From positions 5,084,001 to 5,148,000 of the forward strand of contig BSYQ01000002.1 in NCBI GenBank assembly GCA_030272585.1: 64,000 nucleotides of DNA, in the 5' to 3' direction. The position numbers were made by a program, and so were the translations under genes. The stretch is from Bryopsis sp. KO-2023. Taxonomy: Eukaryota; Chlorophyta; Ulvophyceae; Bryopsidales; Bryopsidaceae. The notes under the pieces were generated by a model. The model was not told where the DNA came from. It ran no database searches and saw nothing but the letters and a program-made list of their open reading frames with translations. Of this stretch, positions 32,301 through 42,700 are shown piece by piece. Position 1 is the stretch's first letter; each line of letters begins with the position of its first letter.

Positions 32301-33350
32301 CTACCAGCATCCAATGGGTTTACTGCTGTAGCTGTCTTTGTCGATAGACTTACCAAGTTTGTGCATTTCGCCCCATGTACTAAAGAGCTTACCGCTGCAG
32401 GTTACGCCCAACTTTTTATCGAACATGTTTACCGCAACCATGGCCTACCTAAAGTGATTGTGTCTGATAGAGACCCTCGCTTTACCAGCAAGTTCTGGCA
32501 GACGTTTTTTAAAGCTCTGGGTACAGAGATTCGTATGAGTACAGCTTACCACCCTCAGACGGATGGGCAGAGTGAGGTTACCATACGTACTCTGGAAAAT
32601 TTCCTGAGGCCATATGCTGAGAGGTATCCCCATAAGTGGGTTGAGTATTTACCTACAGCAGAGTTTGCAGCAAACAATGCAGTGAATGCGAGTACAGGGT
32701 TCGCACCTGCATACTTGATGTATGGGTACCATCCAGAAACACCAAACATTGGTGGGACGGCAACGCAATTTCAAGTGGAAGCAGTTAAGACAATGGTAGC
32801 ACGGATGGCACAGGACTTAGATACCGCAAAAGCATATTACTCTAGAGCACAACACAGAATGTGTGTGAGTGCAAACAAGAAGAGGAAAGATATTGCTTTT
32901 GAGAAAGGGGATAAAGTCCTGATAAAAAGCCGTTTTATTCCGTTGGCTGCTTTGAACAAAGTGAGTCCCAAACTGCGCCGTCGATTTGTGGGTCCCTTTG
33001 AAATTGTGGAGAAAATATCAAAGGTGGCTTACAGAGTTCAACTTCCGGAAACATGGCTCATTCACCCAGTGTTTCATGTTTCTAAGTTCAAGCGTTATCA
33101 CGCCTCGAGTGATAACAGCAGGCAAATACAACCTCCAGAAGGAGAGTTGATTGGTAGCGAAGTAGAGTATGAGGTCGAAAATATCCTAAGGGCTAGAGGT
33201 AAACGCAATCGTGAATACCTAGTGCTGTGGAAAGGATACGATCTACTTGACGCTACTTGGGAACCTGAAGCTAATCTGGTTAACGCACCAGATATACTTC
33301 GCGCATTTAAAGAGAAAGAAAGAAAAGAGTTGCAGAAAGGAAGAGAATAG
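29342..33350 (+). CDS. Chromovirus pol: protease, RT, RNase H, integrase, chromodomain
   Basis: Open from the frameshift site; first internal ATG at 29610. Counting from that ATG: protease FIDCGSTANYI at about residue 93 (DCG instead of the usual DSG/DTG), RT with LRMCVDYRWINK (~370), FSKLDLRSGYWQ and the catalytic FIDDILIF (~472), RNase H with VITDASNEAIGAVL (~619), integrase zinc finger H...H...CPVCQQI (~825-865), DDE core with TTDLVTDLP, VSDRDPRF and GQSEVTIRTLENF, and a chromodomain at 1186-1245 (YEVENILRARG, YLVLWKGYDLLDATWEPE). Chromodomains guide such integrases to methylated-histone chromatin. All catalytic residues are present and there are no stops, so this pol looks functional although its gag is broken. 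Confidence 0.95.
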
Positions 33351-33800
33351 GGAAACAGAGTGTTTGATGGCTAAGGTGGAACTCCTTATAGCAAGGGGGC
33401 GCGAAAAAGGATACCTTAGAAAAACTCTGTCGACTTCCAAACCAACTCTTTAACTTTAATGCGTTAGGTGCCTAAGTTATTTGGCTGGCGCAGTAAGTGT
33501 AGCTTCAGTAGTACTTTAGAAACCGGGCAAACGATGTCACATTCGAGATAGTGTGGTTGTTCCGAGAAAACCCCTATCAAGTGACGTGTTGAGGTGGTCT
33601 TGACGAGACTCCAACCGAGCGAAACGTTGGTGTCTCACCCCAATAACCCAACGAGGAAAGTGTACGAGTCACCCAGCCTTATAAGCGCAGCCCTCGAACC
33701 ATTTTGCCCTAGTGTTTGTGTAAACGGAGCGAGCTCCTGAGTAAAAAAGAGTCTAAAGACGCACAAACCGTTGTTTATATCTTTCTTTCCGACAAACATA
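33351..33800 (+). other. Spacer between pol and the extra ORF
   Basis: 450 bp with no domain. It may contain a splice acceptor or internal promoter that allows the downstream ORF to be expressed. The same motif GGCTGGCGCAGT seen in the nested element leader appears at 33482. Confidence 0.45.
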
Positions 33801-35615
33801 ATGGCTGCCGATACACCCGCCGCAATTATTGCGAGATTGGAAGCGGAGGTAGCTAAAAAAGAAGAGGAGCTGCAGCACTTTACGTCGACCGCAGAGGAAG
33901 TGCTGCAGAACAATGAGGCCTTAACCCGGCAGCTCTCAGAGTTGAGTGACCGGACGAAAGCAGCTGAGGCTGCGAAGGAGGCAGCGGAGAAAGCCAAGGA
34001 AAAGGCGGAGGCGGAAAAGAAAGAAGCGGAGGACAAGACCAAGGTCTTGGAAGAAAAATTGGAAGCCATGAAGCTGAAGAAGCAGCGGTTCCAATCTCAC
34101 ATGATGGCTAACCATCGTGAGAATGACCTCCGTAAACAAGCTCTCGGGGGAATGGTGGATCGATTTACCGCGGTAGAGGAAACGCTGCAGCGAGCTGTAG
34201 CAACCGCGTGGAGTGCAGCAGCCAACAACCTTAAGAAGGAATTGGCAGAACAAGAGCTGCAGATCGATTTGCTGGGAGAGTCCCTCAGAGACGGCTCTGA
34301 AAAACTTCAAGTGCAGAGCGAAACAACGGACAAGATGCTGCGTTTGAACCCGGCGGTACCAGCACCACGGGTACGCGAAGAACTGGATCGCCAAGTCCAA
34401 GTTCTGTTGTCAAACGCAACACTTGATCTGGAACCGTCCAAGGACGATGATGCGGGAGGCTCAAGCAAGGGCAAGGGGAAAGGGAAAAACAAACGCCCAA
34501 GCTCGCCGTGTAGGGATGCAGATCCACACGGAAAGAGAAGGCGAGAGGACGGTGACGATGAAGGTGGTGAGCCACCGAGGGATCGTATGCCTGGAGATGC
34601 AGCAAGAGCCAACTTGTTACTCAAGTTAAAGGCTGCCGCATTAAAGACTCCAGCACCCTCACAACCAGCACCAACAGTTCAGACTCCCGGAGATGAGGCT
34701 ACCGCAATAGCACCGGGGGAGGACTTATTCGACATGAGAGAGGAGGAGCTTTTGGACTTGGATTTTCACGAAGAAATTGACTTCGGCAGTCCACCTCCTA
34801 GGCTCGAAGGTCCTAGTTCTGAACTGGAGGACGGGGAAATCAGGAATGATGAAGGGCCAAGCCAGGTGACAGAGGTTCAGCGTGCGGTTCATCCACCGTT
34901 GGAGTTAGCTCCAACAGAAGCAGCACTTCGGGCTTTCCGAGAAAAGGTTAAGCTCAGGAGATTAAGGGCGGCTGCTCAGGACAAAGTGGATGCTGCACCC
35001 AGCGAAGTGAACCTGTCACGGGAGGATATCGAGGAGGCTTGCAACCCCATCACTGCGTCAGAGAAATGGCCGAAGGTCCAATATACTAACCCCAGGGACC
35101 GAGCCTTGCAAAATTACCGCGGCAACCGGCACTTTCACGAGTTGCCCATGTGCATTTGGTGCGGGAGAAGCCCAATGCAGGCAAGTGCTCAGCGGCTGAC
35201 GCAGAAGAAGTATTCCGTCCTTCCTTGTGGGTATCACCTCGTGTGTGATGCTCACTGGTTGGCATACTCGATGCTGGGGCGCATCGTCACAGCGGTCCAA
35301 AAAGTCGCGGAAGTGGACAACAAGTCCATCGCCACCGTCTCCCCATTCTCTCTACCTGCCCATATGTTGAAGCTGACACGCTCGACGTTCGCAGAAATCC
35401 CTCCGTTCCCGGCTGAGCACGAGAAGTTGCCACACTGCAACATGTGTGTGAAGCGGCAGCTCAAGGTGTCCGGCATCACAAGGGATCTGCCATTCCTAAA
35501 ATCCAAGAGGGTGGCTGCCGCATTTGATCCCTGTGTCCGGTATCGTGCAGTGCAGCAAGCGCATGCGCAAGAGCAGCGTGCTATCCAGCAAGCGCAAGCG
35601 CAGGAACAGCGTTAA
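33801..35615 (+). CDS. Extra downstream ORF: coiled coil plus Cys/His motif, unknown function
   Basis: 604 residues from MAADTPAAII (ATG 33801). Residues 10-110 form a strong coiled coil (AAKEAAEKAKEKAEAEKKEA). A basic patch (KGKGKGKNKR, KRRRE) and an acidic middle (EEELLDLDFHEEIDF) follow. A Cys/His segment near residues 450-480 reads CIWC, 21 residues, then CGYHLVCDAH, and CNMC comes later. The ORF lies between pol and the polypurine tract, where some gypsy elements place env-like or accessory ORFs, but there is no signal peptide or membrane segment, so it is not env-like. The second Ty3/gypsy element here has an ORF of the same design at 63121. A zinc-binding role is inferred from the spacing only. 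Confidence 0.8.
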   Translation: MAADTPAAIIARLEAEVAKKEEELQHFTSTAEEVLQNNEALTRQLSELSDRTKAAEAAKEAAEKAKEKAEAEKKEAEDKTKVLEEKLEAMKLKKQRFQSHMMANHRENDLRKQALGGMVDRFTAVEETLQRAVATAWSAAANNLKKELAEQELQIDLLGESLRDGSEKLQVQSETTDKMLRLNPAVPAPRVREELDRQVQVLLSNATLDLEPSKDDDAGGSSKGKGKGKNKRPSSPCRDADPHGKRRREDGDDEGGEPPRDRMPGDAARANLLLKLKAAALKTPAPSQPAPTVQTPGDEATAIAPGEDLFDMREEELLDLDFHEEIDFGSPPPRLEGPSSELEDGEIRNDEGPSQVTEVQRAVHPPLELAPTEAALRAFREKVKLRRLRAAAQDKVDAAPSEVNLSREDIEEACNPITASEKWPKVQYTNPRDRALQNYRGNRHFHELPMCIWCGRSPMQASAQRLTQKKYSVLPCGYHLVCDAHWLAYSMLGRIVTAVQKVAEVDNKSIATVSPFSLPAHMLKLTRSTFAEIPPFPAEHEKLPHCNMCVKRQLKVSGITRDLPFLKSKRVAAAFDPCVRYRAVQQAHAQEQRAIQQAQAQEQR

Positions 35616-35796
35616 GGAGGAGGGAAAAGGAGTTATCGTCGACCAAGTGTGTGCGTGCAGCAGCTGTCAGAGACGTCAGAGCAAGAGACAGGTCCAAGAC
35701 AGTTGGGTGTGGGTATGGGAGTGGGTGAGTTTTGTGTTTGTGTTTTTGTGTTTTTGTTTTTCTTTGTGTTTTGGTGTGCGTGGGCGCCCACTTTTT

Positions 35797-35807
35797 GCGG
35801 GGGGGGC
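35797..35807 (+). promoter_or_regulatory. Polypurine tract of chromovirus
   Basis: GCGGGGGGGGC, three bases before the 3' LTR, is in the place where plus-strand DNA synthesis is primed in LTR elements. Confidence 0.6.
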
Positions 35808-35810
35808 GTA

Positions 35811-36230
35811 TGTTAGTCTTTTAGCGCTATACGAGGTAGTTTGGGATAGAGCCGAGGGTGGCTGACGCATGTGGGTTCACGAGTAAGACAGATTAGACCC
35901 AGAGTTTGGGGCATGCGTCAGCGTACTACACTTAGGGGTACTTAAGAGGCCCACTCGTTTTGACACTCATAGTTACTTTGTAAGAACTCGGGATTCGTGG
36001 GATTGGTGTGTTCCCGCTTGTGTGTGTGTTTGTGTGTGTGTGTGTGTTAAGTGTTTGCCTGACGCAATCACTTCCCAACCCAAGTGCTCTAGTAGCGTTC
36101 ACAACCGCGCTAGCTAGAGAGTTGTCTAAAGCAACAAACCCCACAAGTATACTTGCGTTAGCCAGCAAGTTATCACGAATCCAACCAACACAGCCGACCA
36201 CTATTGCGTCACCCACAAGCTTCACTATCA
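35811..36230 (+). repeat. 3' LTR of chromovirus
   Basis: 420 bp, TGTTAG...CTATCA, followed by the ATATT duplication. It lacks the TIR insertion present in the 5' LTR and so gives the empty-site sequence. Confidence 0.95.
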
Positions 36231-36502
36231 ATATTAGTGGACCCTGAGAAACATTCGAAGTTGTTTTAATTCTCAGTGAATTGAATACTCGTAACAAAAA
36301 TGAATTGTGTGTTATTTTTGTGAAAAATAAAAATAGGCGTTTCGAAAACTTCTTGTTGGGCACTGATGAAGGCGTTGAACGAGCATTTGCCCTCAACGGA
36401 GACATGCACAGTTGGCAGGGTTTGATTTTCAAGTCTTTTTTGGAGGAAAAGTTGCTGGATTGTTATGGACTGATGCTGGGTTTTTCCTCATTGGCTCAAC
36501 AG

Positions 36503-36835
36503 GTCAGAACGAGGAAGTGGGTAGCATTGTGGGCAGGGGGGTGATTCGTGGACGAGGTGTTCGGGTGTTGTCCTTGGATGGGGGTGGAATAAAGGGAATC
36601 GCAACGGTCATGGTTTTAAGAGAGCTGGAAAGGCGTACAGGTCGGAGAATTTTTGACCTCTTCGATTTGATCGGTGGGACCTCGACGGGAGCTATGCTGG
36701 CATGCGAAATTGGCTTGGTGAATTTCAGCATGAATCAGTGTGGGAAGACGTACAAAACCCTCGGGGGAAAGGTTTTTAGCCAGGCGGAGACCGAAGACCA
36801 GTCGAGCTGGAAGGAGAGTTTTGAGTTTTGTACAG
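36503..36835 (+). CDS. Patatin nucleophile exon of the pPLA-I-like gene
   Basis: Starts after TTGGCTCAACAG. Carries VRVLSLDGGGIKGIATV (oxyanion loop), FDLIGGTSTGAMLA (Ser nucleophile elbow G-x-S-x-G), then ASWKE-like helix sequence (QSSWKESFEF). It ends at TACAG|GTGGG. The exon itself has no internal defect. Confidence 0.8.
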
Positions 36836-36980
36836 GTGGGCTGTGGAATTGAACACCATACCAGTGACATTTGGATTTTTGGCAAAACCTCACTGAACTA
36901 GATGCACTCAATAGATCTGCATGTTGGGGTACAGTAGGGTTGATTTTGGTGGTGCTCACTGATGCTGTGTTCATGTAGCA

Positions 36981-38084
36981 GTGCCTGCAGCAGTCGCTGT
37001 TCAACAGGGAAGCCTTCTTTGGCCAGGAACCCCGATCGATTGTGTCGTGTCGGTGGGTGTTGGAGTGACTCCTGTGGCCAAATGGGAAAAATCATCAACA
37101 ACATTCATAGAGAACGGCAGTGTGCTGCTGGAGAGTGCCTGCAATGTGGAGAGGGTGGATGAAGTGCTATCCACAGTGTTGCCAATGGTGCCAGGGATGA
37201 AATATTTCAGGTTTGGTGAACCCGAGCAGCAGTGGGGGCCAGTGTAAACTGTACAAAGCCATACCATCAGTTTTCCCTCCTTGATACAAATAAGAACGAA
37301 AAGCACTCCATGCAAGGAAAACAACTGTTTTACCTGTGATGGGATCCTATGGAGATCTCATGTTAATAGTGCTTTTCTTTTCTTTTGCTTTTGTTTGAGG
37401 TGGTACTGTTTGCTTATAGGTTCTGCGCAAGTGACAATCGCTGCGACATGGCATCGAATAACGTGGACCCAGAGGCTTGGGAAAAACTTGAAGCAGTCAC
37501 AGGGGACTACTTGGAAAGCGTGAGTGATTCTCTGGATGAGGCTGCCGCTATTCTGCTGTCTGGCATCGATACGTCACGAGTGCACCGCTCCACCCCCAAA
37601 GAAGTTAGACTGGGGCCAAGAAAGGGGTTGGTGGCCGTGGATTGCCCAACTCCAGGATGCAAATGGGGAAAGGATGTGGCAATGCTCTGCTCAGCATTGG
37701 AACACACGGTGCTGCGTGTCAATTTGGGGGCCTGTGTCGAAACGGACTCAGTGGGTGAGAATGGGTATGTTGGGGCAGGGCAGATTGCCCTTGACCTTGT
37801 AATGTGTTTTGAATGGTTGAAAGGTGGAGAGAGCAGCAGAACGAAGAGGCAGGGAATGCGAATCTGAGAAACCACACCTTGAGGTGGGAAGAAGCCTACC
37901 GACAGGACCATCCAAACATCAATAACGAGATTGATGTTTCAGGGTGGATTTTTTGTGTGTTGAAGATAATCCAAAAATGACATTAGTCATGTCGCTCAGT
38001 TTTTTTGGGTTTTTTCTTACAGGCAATAATACGGTGCTGAAAGAGCTGGAAGAGGTCCTGAAAGATGAGGAGCTCATGAAATAA
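36981..38084 (+). CDS. C-terminal exons of the pPLA-I-like gene
   Basis: Exon 36981-37211 (GSLLWPGTPIDCVVSVG, LLESACNVERVDEVLST) joins by AG|G to exon 37420-37754 (FCASDNRCDM, DPEAWEKLEA). That joins by G|GC to the last exon 38023-38084, rich in Lys/Glu (NNTVLKELEEVLKDEELMK). Introns have standard GT...AG ends, with pyrimidine-rich tracts before 37420 and 38023. The catalytic Asp motif that normally precedes GSLLWP is absent. Confidence 0.7.
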
Positions 38085-38630
38085 ACAATTGCAGCAGGGC
38101 ACTTCCAAAAAAAAATAACATCACTTTTCACACCAAACAAGCATTGGTCCACCACCTGCAGCCCCTTGCGACAAGCCCGCAGTACCGCTCTGTTGCTGTG
38201 ATCAGTGTGCTGGGGGCTGGCCACGGTCAATATATCGAGCCACAGGCTGTCCAGATATGGGCCCATGTGTTTGATAGAGCTCTTTGGGCTGAGTAGACTG
38301 GTGTTCTACCCCAGTGTGGAGGGGCTGGACAAAGATTGCGTTCGTTGGCTGTTCCTGGCAGTTGTGCATAGAAGAGGGTTGCTAGTTCTGTTTTAGACTA
38401 GGGCCTTTGGGTTTTTCTCTGATTTGGTTTATTTATTTTGGTTTATTGGGTTCGATGGATGTAAAGCACTCGATCGAGCGGAGGAAAGTCAGATTACAAG
38501 TGAAGACTATCGTTCACTGTTTGGGCTTCCTTTTATCCAACCTCTGGAGTTAATGTCAGTTGCCTGAACCACCCAACCTTTCCAACTTGTCAACCATCTA
38601 ACAGTGACCCAACTGATTCTTTTCCAAACT
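38085..38630. other. Intergenic, no gene recognised
   Basis: Between the last pPLA-I-like exon and the next gene. T-rich, no domain on either strand. Confidence 0.45.
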
Positions 38631-38738
38631 ACCACACACCATCATCTCCTATAACTGCAACTGCTCATCCATGTTACAATGTTTACCACACACCATCATC
38701 TCCTATAACTGCAACTGCTCATCCATGTTACAATGTTT
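38631..38738. repeat. Perfect 54-bp tandem duplication
   Basis: ACCACACACCATCATCTCCT...ACAATGTTT occurs at 38631-38684 and again at 38685-38738 with no difference seen. Confidence 0.9.
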
Positions 38739-38747
38739 GGAAACACA

Positions 38748-38847
38748 GGTCGGGCTGATGCGACCGGCAACCCGAATCGCTCGAGGTCGCCAAATCGCAT
38801 GTCGCACATGCGGGCGTGCATGGAGACACGCCCAACGCCACGGAAAA
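38748..38847 (+). repeat. Dispersed ~100-bp repeat, copy 2
   Basis: CAGGTCGGGCTGATGCGACC to ACGCCACGGAAAA, the partner of 15636-15745. Again located a little upstream of a probable gene start. Confidence 0.6.
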
Positions 38848-38917
38848 AGGGGGCGCGTCTCCCCACACGCGCGACAGTTTTCGACCCAGTTTTTCGACCC
38901 GACTGCTTTGTGCGCTT

Positions 38918-38951
<34 letters not shown>

Positions 38952-39025
38952 GAGAGGGAGAGAGAGGGAGAAAGAGGGAGAAAGAGGGAGAAAAAAAAAG
39001 GACTCCTTTGCCCACTCCGAAAACG

Positions 39026-39242
39026 ATGGAGTTGAGCGCCCTCATTCTGCTCGTCGCGCTTGCTGCGGTTGGTGGGGGTGGTGGAAGAGAAAGAGGAAGA
39101 AGAGGGAGAGGAAGAGGGAGAGGGAGTGGGAGAGGCAGTGGGAGAGGGAGTGGGAGAGGGAGTGGAAGAGGAAGAGGGAGGGAGGGAAAAAAAGATGAAG
39201 AAGAAAATGAGCAGGAGTATGACGATCTGAATCCAGTTCCAG
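39026..39242 (+). CDS. Candidate first exon with hydrophobic N-terminus and RG repeats
   Basis: ATG 39026 after a (GA)n tract (38922-38998). Encodes MELSALILLVALAAVGGGGG, then Arg/Gly/Ser repeats, then an acidic stretch and NPVP. It could end at TTCCAG|GTTGG with one spare nucleotide, which fits the phase of the exon at 39708. That would make it the first exon of the recombinase gene, but the donor is weak. Alternatively it is an unrelated short ORF. The hydrophobic start looks like a signal or anchor segment, which would be odd for a recombinase. Confidence 0.35.
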
Positions 39243-39707
39243 GTTGGTTGGGAGACCAGGGACAAGGTCGGCTGTGGGGTACAGAGACGGAAGGGAGGGA
39301 AAAAGAGAAAGAAAACAGGGGCAGTTGAATATTTATAGATTCTTCACATTCACATGATTGTTCTCTTCCTCACAACCCAACAAACATATGCGCTTTTTCT
39401 TGGGGTTTTATCCCCCTGTTTGTTTCTTGTTTTGTTTGTTATTGCTTGGCTTTGAACTTCACAGAGCATTGCTTTTTTTTTTTTCTCTCTTGCTGTTGAA
39501 ATTTTGATTTCAACAGCCGCAGTAGCATGTTTCTTTTGATAGGACCAGAGAAATTTGGTGTTGTGAATTATTTGGCAGAAAAAATAAGATGGTGATAGAA
39601 AAAATTTTGCATTGGAGGGAAACAGAGAATGAATAGCATCGTTGGCACCTGATGCAGATTCCTTGGGGAAGGGGGGATATAAGCTGACACATTTGTTTTG
39701 CTTGAAG

Positions 39708-42700
39708 GTGCTGAAGGTTCCTTGAAGAATTCCACATTCGTCACCTACCAGAAATGGTTGAACCGATACAAGGTATTGTTGGAATCCCGAGAGACCCTGA
39801 AATTCATTGCCTGATTGTACATAATGAAAGGATGAAGTGACGTTCGTCCTCGTTTTATCTTCGCCTCCTTTTGTAAGAAATATTTAGGTTCAAAAGTATA
39901 ACTGCAGAAGTAGTAGCATTAGCAACTCAGATTGGTTTCTCAAAAGAGGATCAGTTCAATTCTGATCATGAGTTGAGTTGTATTTATTTATCTGTTTGCA
40001 AACAGGAATGGATAAATGAATCACACCTGACTGAAAATTACGATGATCACGCCACGATCATCCGGTTCATCAAGGAAGACCTCCTTTCACAAAAAGCGTC
40101 GAAACCGGGCCGAAAGGAAGGGCCCTGTGGAGTAAATACGGTAAGAAACGTGTTGAAAGCCCTGGAGTGGAGGCGGAAACTAAGAGGAAGAGAAACAGGA
40201 GTGGGGGGAGGAGGAGAAGGAGAAGGAGAAGGAGAGGGAGAAGGAGGCCAAGGAGGAGAAGTAGGCGGTCTTTCGTTGCTTAAGCGTGCACCCGTCAGAA
40301 GTCTCCTCAAGGAGATTGCAGCTACCGATGCAGAAGAATTATATGGGTATAGACGATTATATGGGTGTTTATCAACGATTAAACACATAAAACCAAAAAC
40401 TAAAGAAAAACTGACCGCCAAAAAAACCACAATGTCCAATTCATTAACAATTTGACAGTACAGAAAAATTCTATTAAAAAAAAAATCTTCACGAATGGAA
40501 AGTAAAGAAGTGAACTCGGCAACAGCACTTTCCAAGTGCGTTCCGGTTACATGGTGCGCTCTATCTTGGCAATGCCGTCTTGCTTACTCACAAGAGGGTT
40601 GAAATCTTGTCAAGGTTGTGAGCCATGGGTGGTACAATGATTATGAAACAGTAGTGCGTGTGGATTAGGAGAATGATACTATCGGCGTGATTTATTTGTC
40701 TAGAGATCCTGGGTGGGGAAGGAAATCAGTTGCCTCGAAGGTCACTAATATCATGGAGTGGGTACCTTTGTTGCTCGATATATTTTGGAGTCATTTGGAT
40801 GATATTCACTCTCGTATTGCTAGGACTTAACATTCTAGGACAAAACATGCCATATTGGCTCGCTCTAGGAGAACAATGAGCATTGCGTAGTCGATACAAA
40901 CTATTTGAGAAAGTAGCTCTCTCGAGACAATGTACAAGTTTATGTATCTCGACCTCGTATAATATTATTAAACCTTCTTCTGCAGGTTGAATGTCCTATC
41001 ACTCACTTGTGTCTTGGCCACATGTCGTGTTCAAATCTTATTCTTTACATCGAACAAGCGAGTAAGCATAGTTGAGAAGCCTCACTTCTACTTTTAAGCA
41101 GAGACTGCCTCTTGAACGATAAGGTTAACCCTCAAAAGCTGAGCTCTCGTATGTTGAAGCCATGCTCGGAAACGTAACGGTGGGCTCCCACACATCGAAG
41201 AGCTTCCTCAATACATATTGCACGAAAAGAATTTCTTCATGGTGCCTTTGCTACCCTCTTATATCGTTCAGTTTACTAGAGCAATACTTCTTCAACTATC
41301 GGTCGGGACCCAAAGGTGGGTCGCAAATCTTACAAAGTACAAAGAAATCCTAGTCTAGTTCAGACCAGAGTTGTGCGCCGTTGCAACGGCGCACAGCTCT
41401 GCATCAAACCACACTCACTGTTTAGGTGAGTTCACTCACACTTTGGTAGCTGCTCGTTTTTGCACTCACATCTCATGATTGGAAATGTATCAAAGTCGTG
41501 CCGACGTCATGTTTGCGACAACGACAGTGGCCGTTAAACGTTAACGGCCGTTGTCGTTGTCGCAAACACGACGTCGGCACGACTCTGGTTTAGACAAGGT
41601 AGGGAAAGTAGCTTATCGGCATGAATCGAAGTGCTACTTGAGACTGTGTGGTGCTTGAAATAACACCTCCACCTAGAAAACCCGGTTTTAGGACGTGGGC
41701 TTCACCACCATCAAAGATTAAACTATAGTTGAAGTGGAAATCGATTTTTATCGGCCGAAATCTGGAAAAAAATCCGATACGTGGAATAGGTACCGGTTGA
41801 CATCTCAGGAACTAGAACCAAATACTCATCGGGTCTGGGTTTTGTTGTTGGTTATGGCCACACTAAACTATATATATATAAGTAGAACTATATAAATGTA
41901 TGTATGTGAGATTTAGGCTTTCTCTTGCGTGCATTTTTTACGTTGAAATTGCAGATTGTGGTTTGGATTGCGCTACTATTAGGGAAATACACTTGTAGAA
42001 GCTTTTCCCGTGACACTTGTTGGTAGGACCTCCATAGCACACACACACACACACACAAGACCACACAAGGGAGGCACTAGAAAAACTTTTAAAGGAAGGG
42101 TTGGGGGCCTCAACTTGAGAATACACCAGAGTTGTGCGCCGTTGCAACGACGCACAACTCTGGCTCCAAGTGACGCTCCCAATCGCCAATCAGCTTGTCG
42201 ACGCTCGTGCGTTTGAGATTTAACAGTCACATCACATCATTAAAAAAAGTGTGAGAGTCGTGCCGACGTCGTTCTTGCGACAACGACAACGGCCGTTAAC
42301 CGTTAACGCCGTTAACGGCCGTTGTCGTTGTCGCAAGAACGACGTCGGCACAACTCTGGAATACACGTAGTAAACAGGGTTTGCTAGTAGACTGGCCAGT
42401 AGGTCAAAAATCCACTAACTAGTAACTAAAATTATATTAAATACTAAGGCAACTTTAGTTAGTAGGTGACATCCTGAGCAAATAGGTATTAACATGGATA
42501 TTTTCTATTAATACCTTCTTACTAGTTACATAATTATATATATCAGAGAAGAAATTGGGCGACAATAATACGCTGTATCATTCTCACACTATTTGTGCGA
42601 TATCGGAAACTCAACATAGTCGGCCATAAGAATATCTCAAGCATGGGTTGCTAGTAGGCTAGCTAGTAGGCTGAAAATACTACTAACGCCTACTAGCTAC

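Larger units (their letters stand above)
17310..36230 (+). mobile_element. Ty3/gypsy chromovirus retrotransposon, with nested insertions
   Basis: Bounded by LTRs 17310-18462 (interrupted) and 35811-36230, each TGTTAG...CTATCA, 420 bp without the insert. They differ by one base seen by eye (GTGGGC versus GTGGGT near 17376/35877). The host site ATATT is duplicated at 17305-17309 and 36231-36235. The order is 5' LTR, primer-binding site, gag (split), pol by -1 frameshift, an extra ORF, polypurine tract, 3' LTR. The C-terminal chromodomain puts it among chromoviruses. It sits in an intron of the pPLA-I-like gene in the same orientation. LTR near-identity indicates a recent insertion. Removing both nested elements would leave about 10.1 kb. 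Confidence 0.95.
15994..38084 (+). pseudogene. LRR-ARM-patatin phospholipase (pPLA-I-like), degenerate and TE-split
   Basis: Recognised pieces: LRRs at about 16000-16050 ([12 protein letters not shown]) and exon 16244-16311 ([20 protein letters not shown]); ARM-like sequence 16980-17259 ending AKRALAILG; intron 17260-36502; patatin exon 36503-36835; exons 36981-37211, 37420-37754 and 38023-38084 (TAA). Junctions from the ARM exon onward all restore frame. The patatin exon has the oxyanion loop DGGGIKG and the nucleophile elbow GTSTG. The next exons match the pPLA-I part reading IDCVVSVGVG, LLESACNVERVDE, then YFR|FCASDNRCDM. The family hydrolyses membrane acyl lipids. Defects: a frame change near 17041-17050, an in-frame TAG at 17103-17105 inside the ARM match, and only a 145-bp non-coding gap where about 130 residues including the catalytic Asp (DGA/G) should be. 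I therefore call it a probable pseudogene, although correct splice phases argue it decayed recently. Confidence 0.7.

Noticed and set aside
33801..35615. Envelope-like gene after chromovirus pol
   Set aside because: No signal peptide, no transmembrane helix, no glycoprotein-like Cys pattern; coiled coil and Cys/His motif instead.
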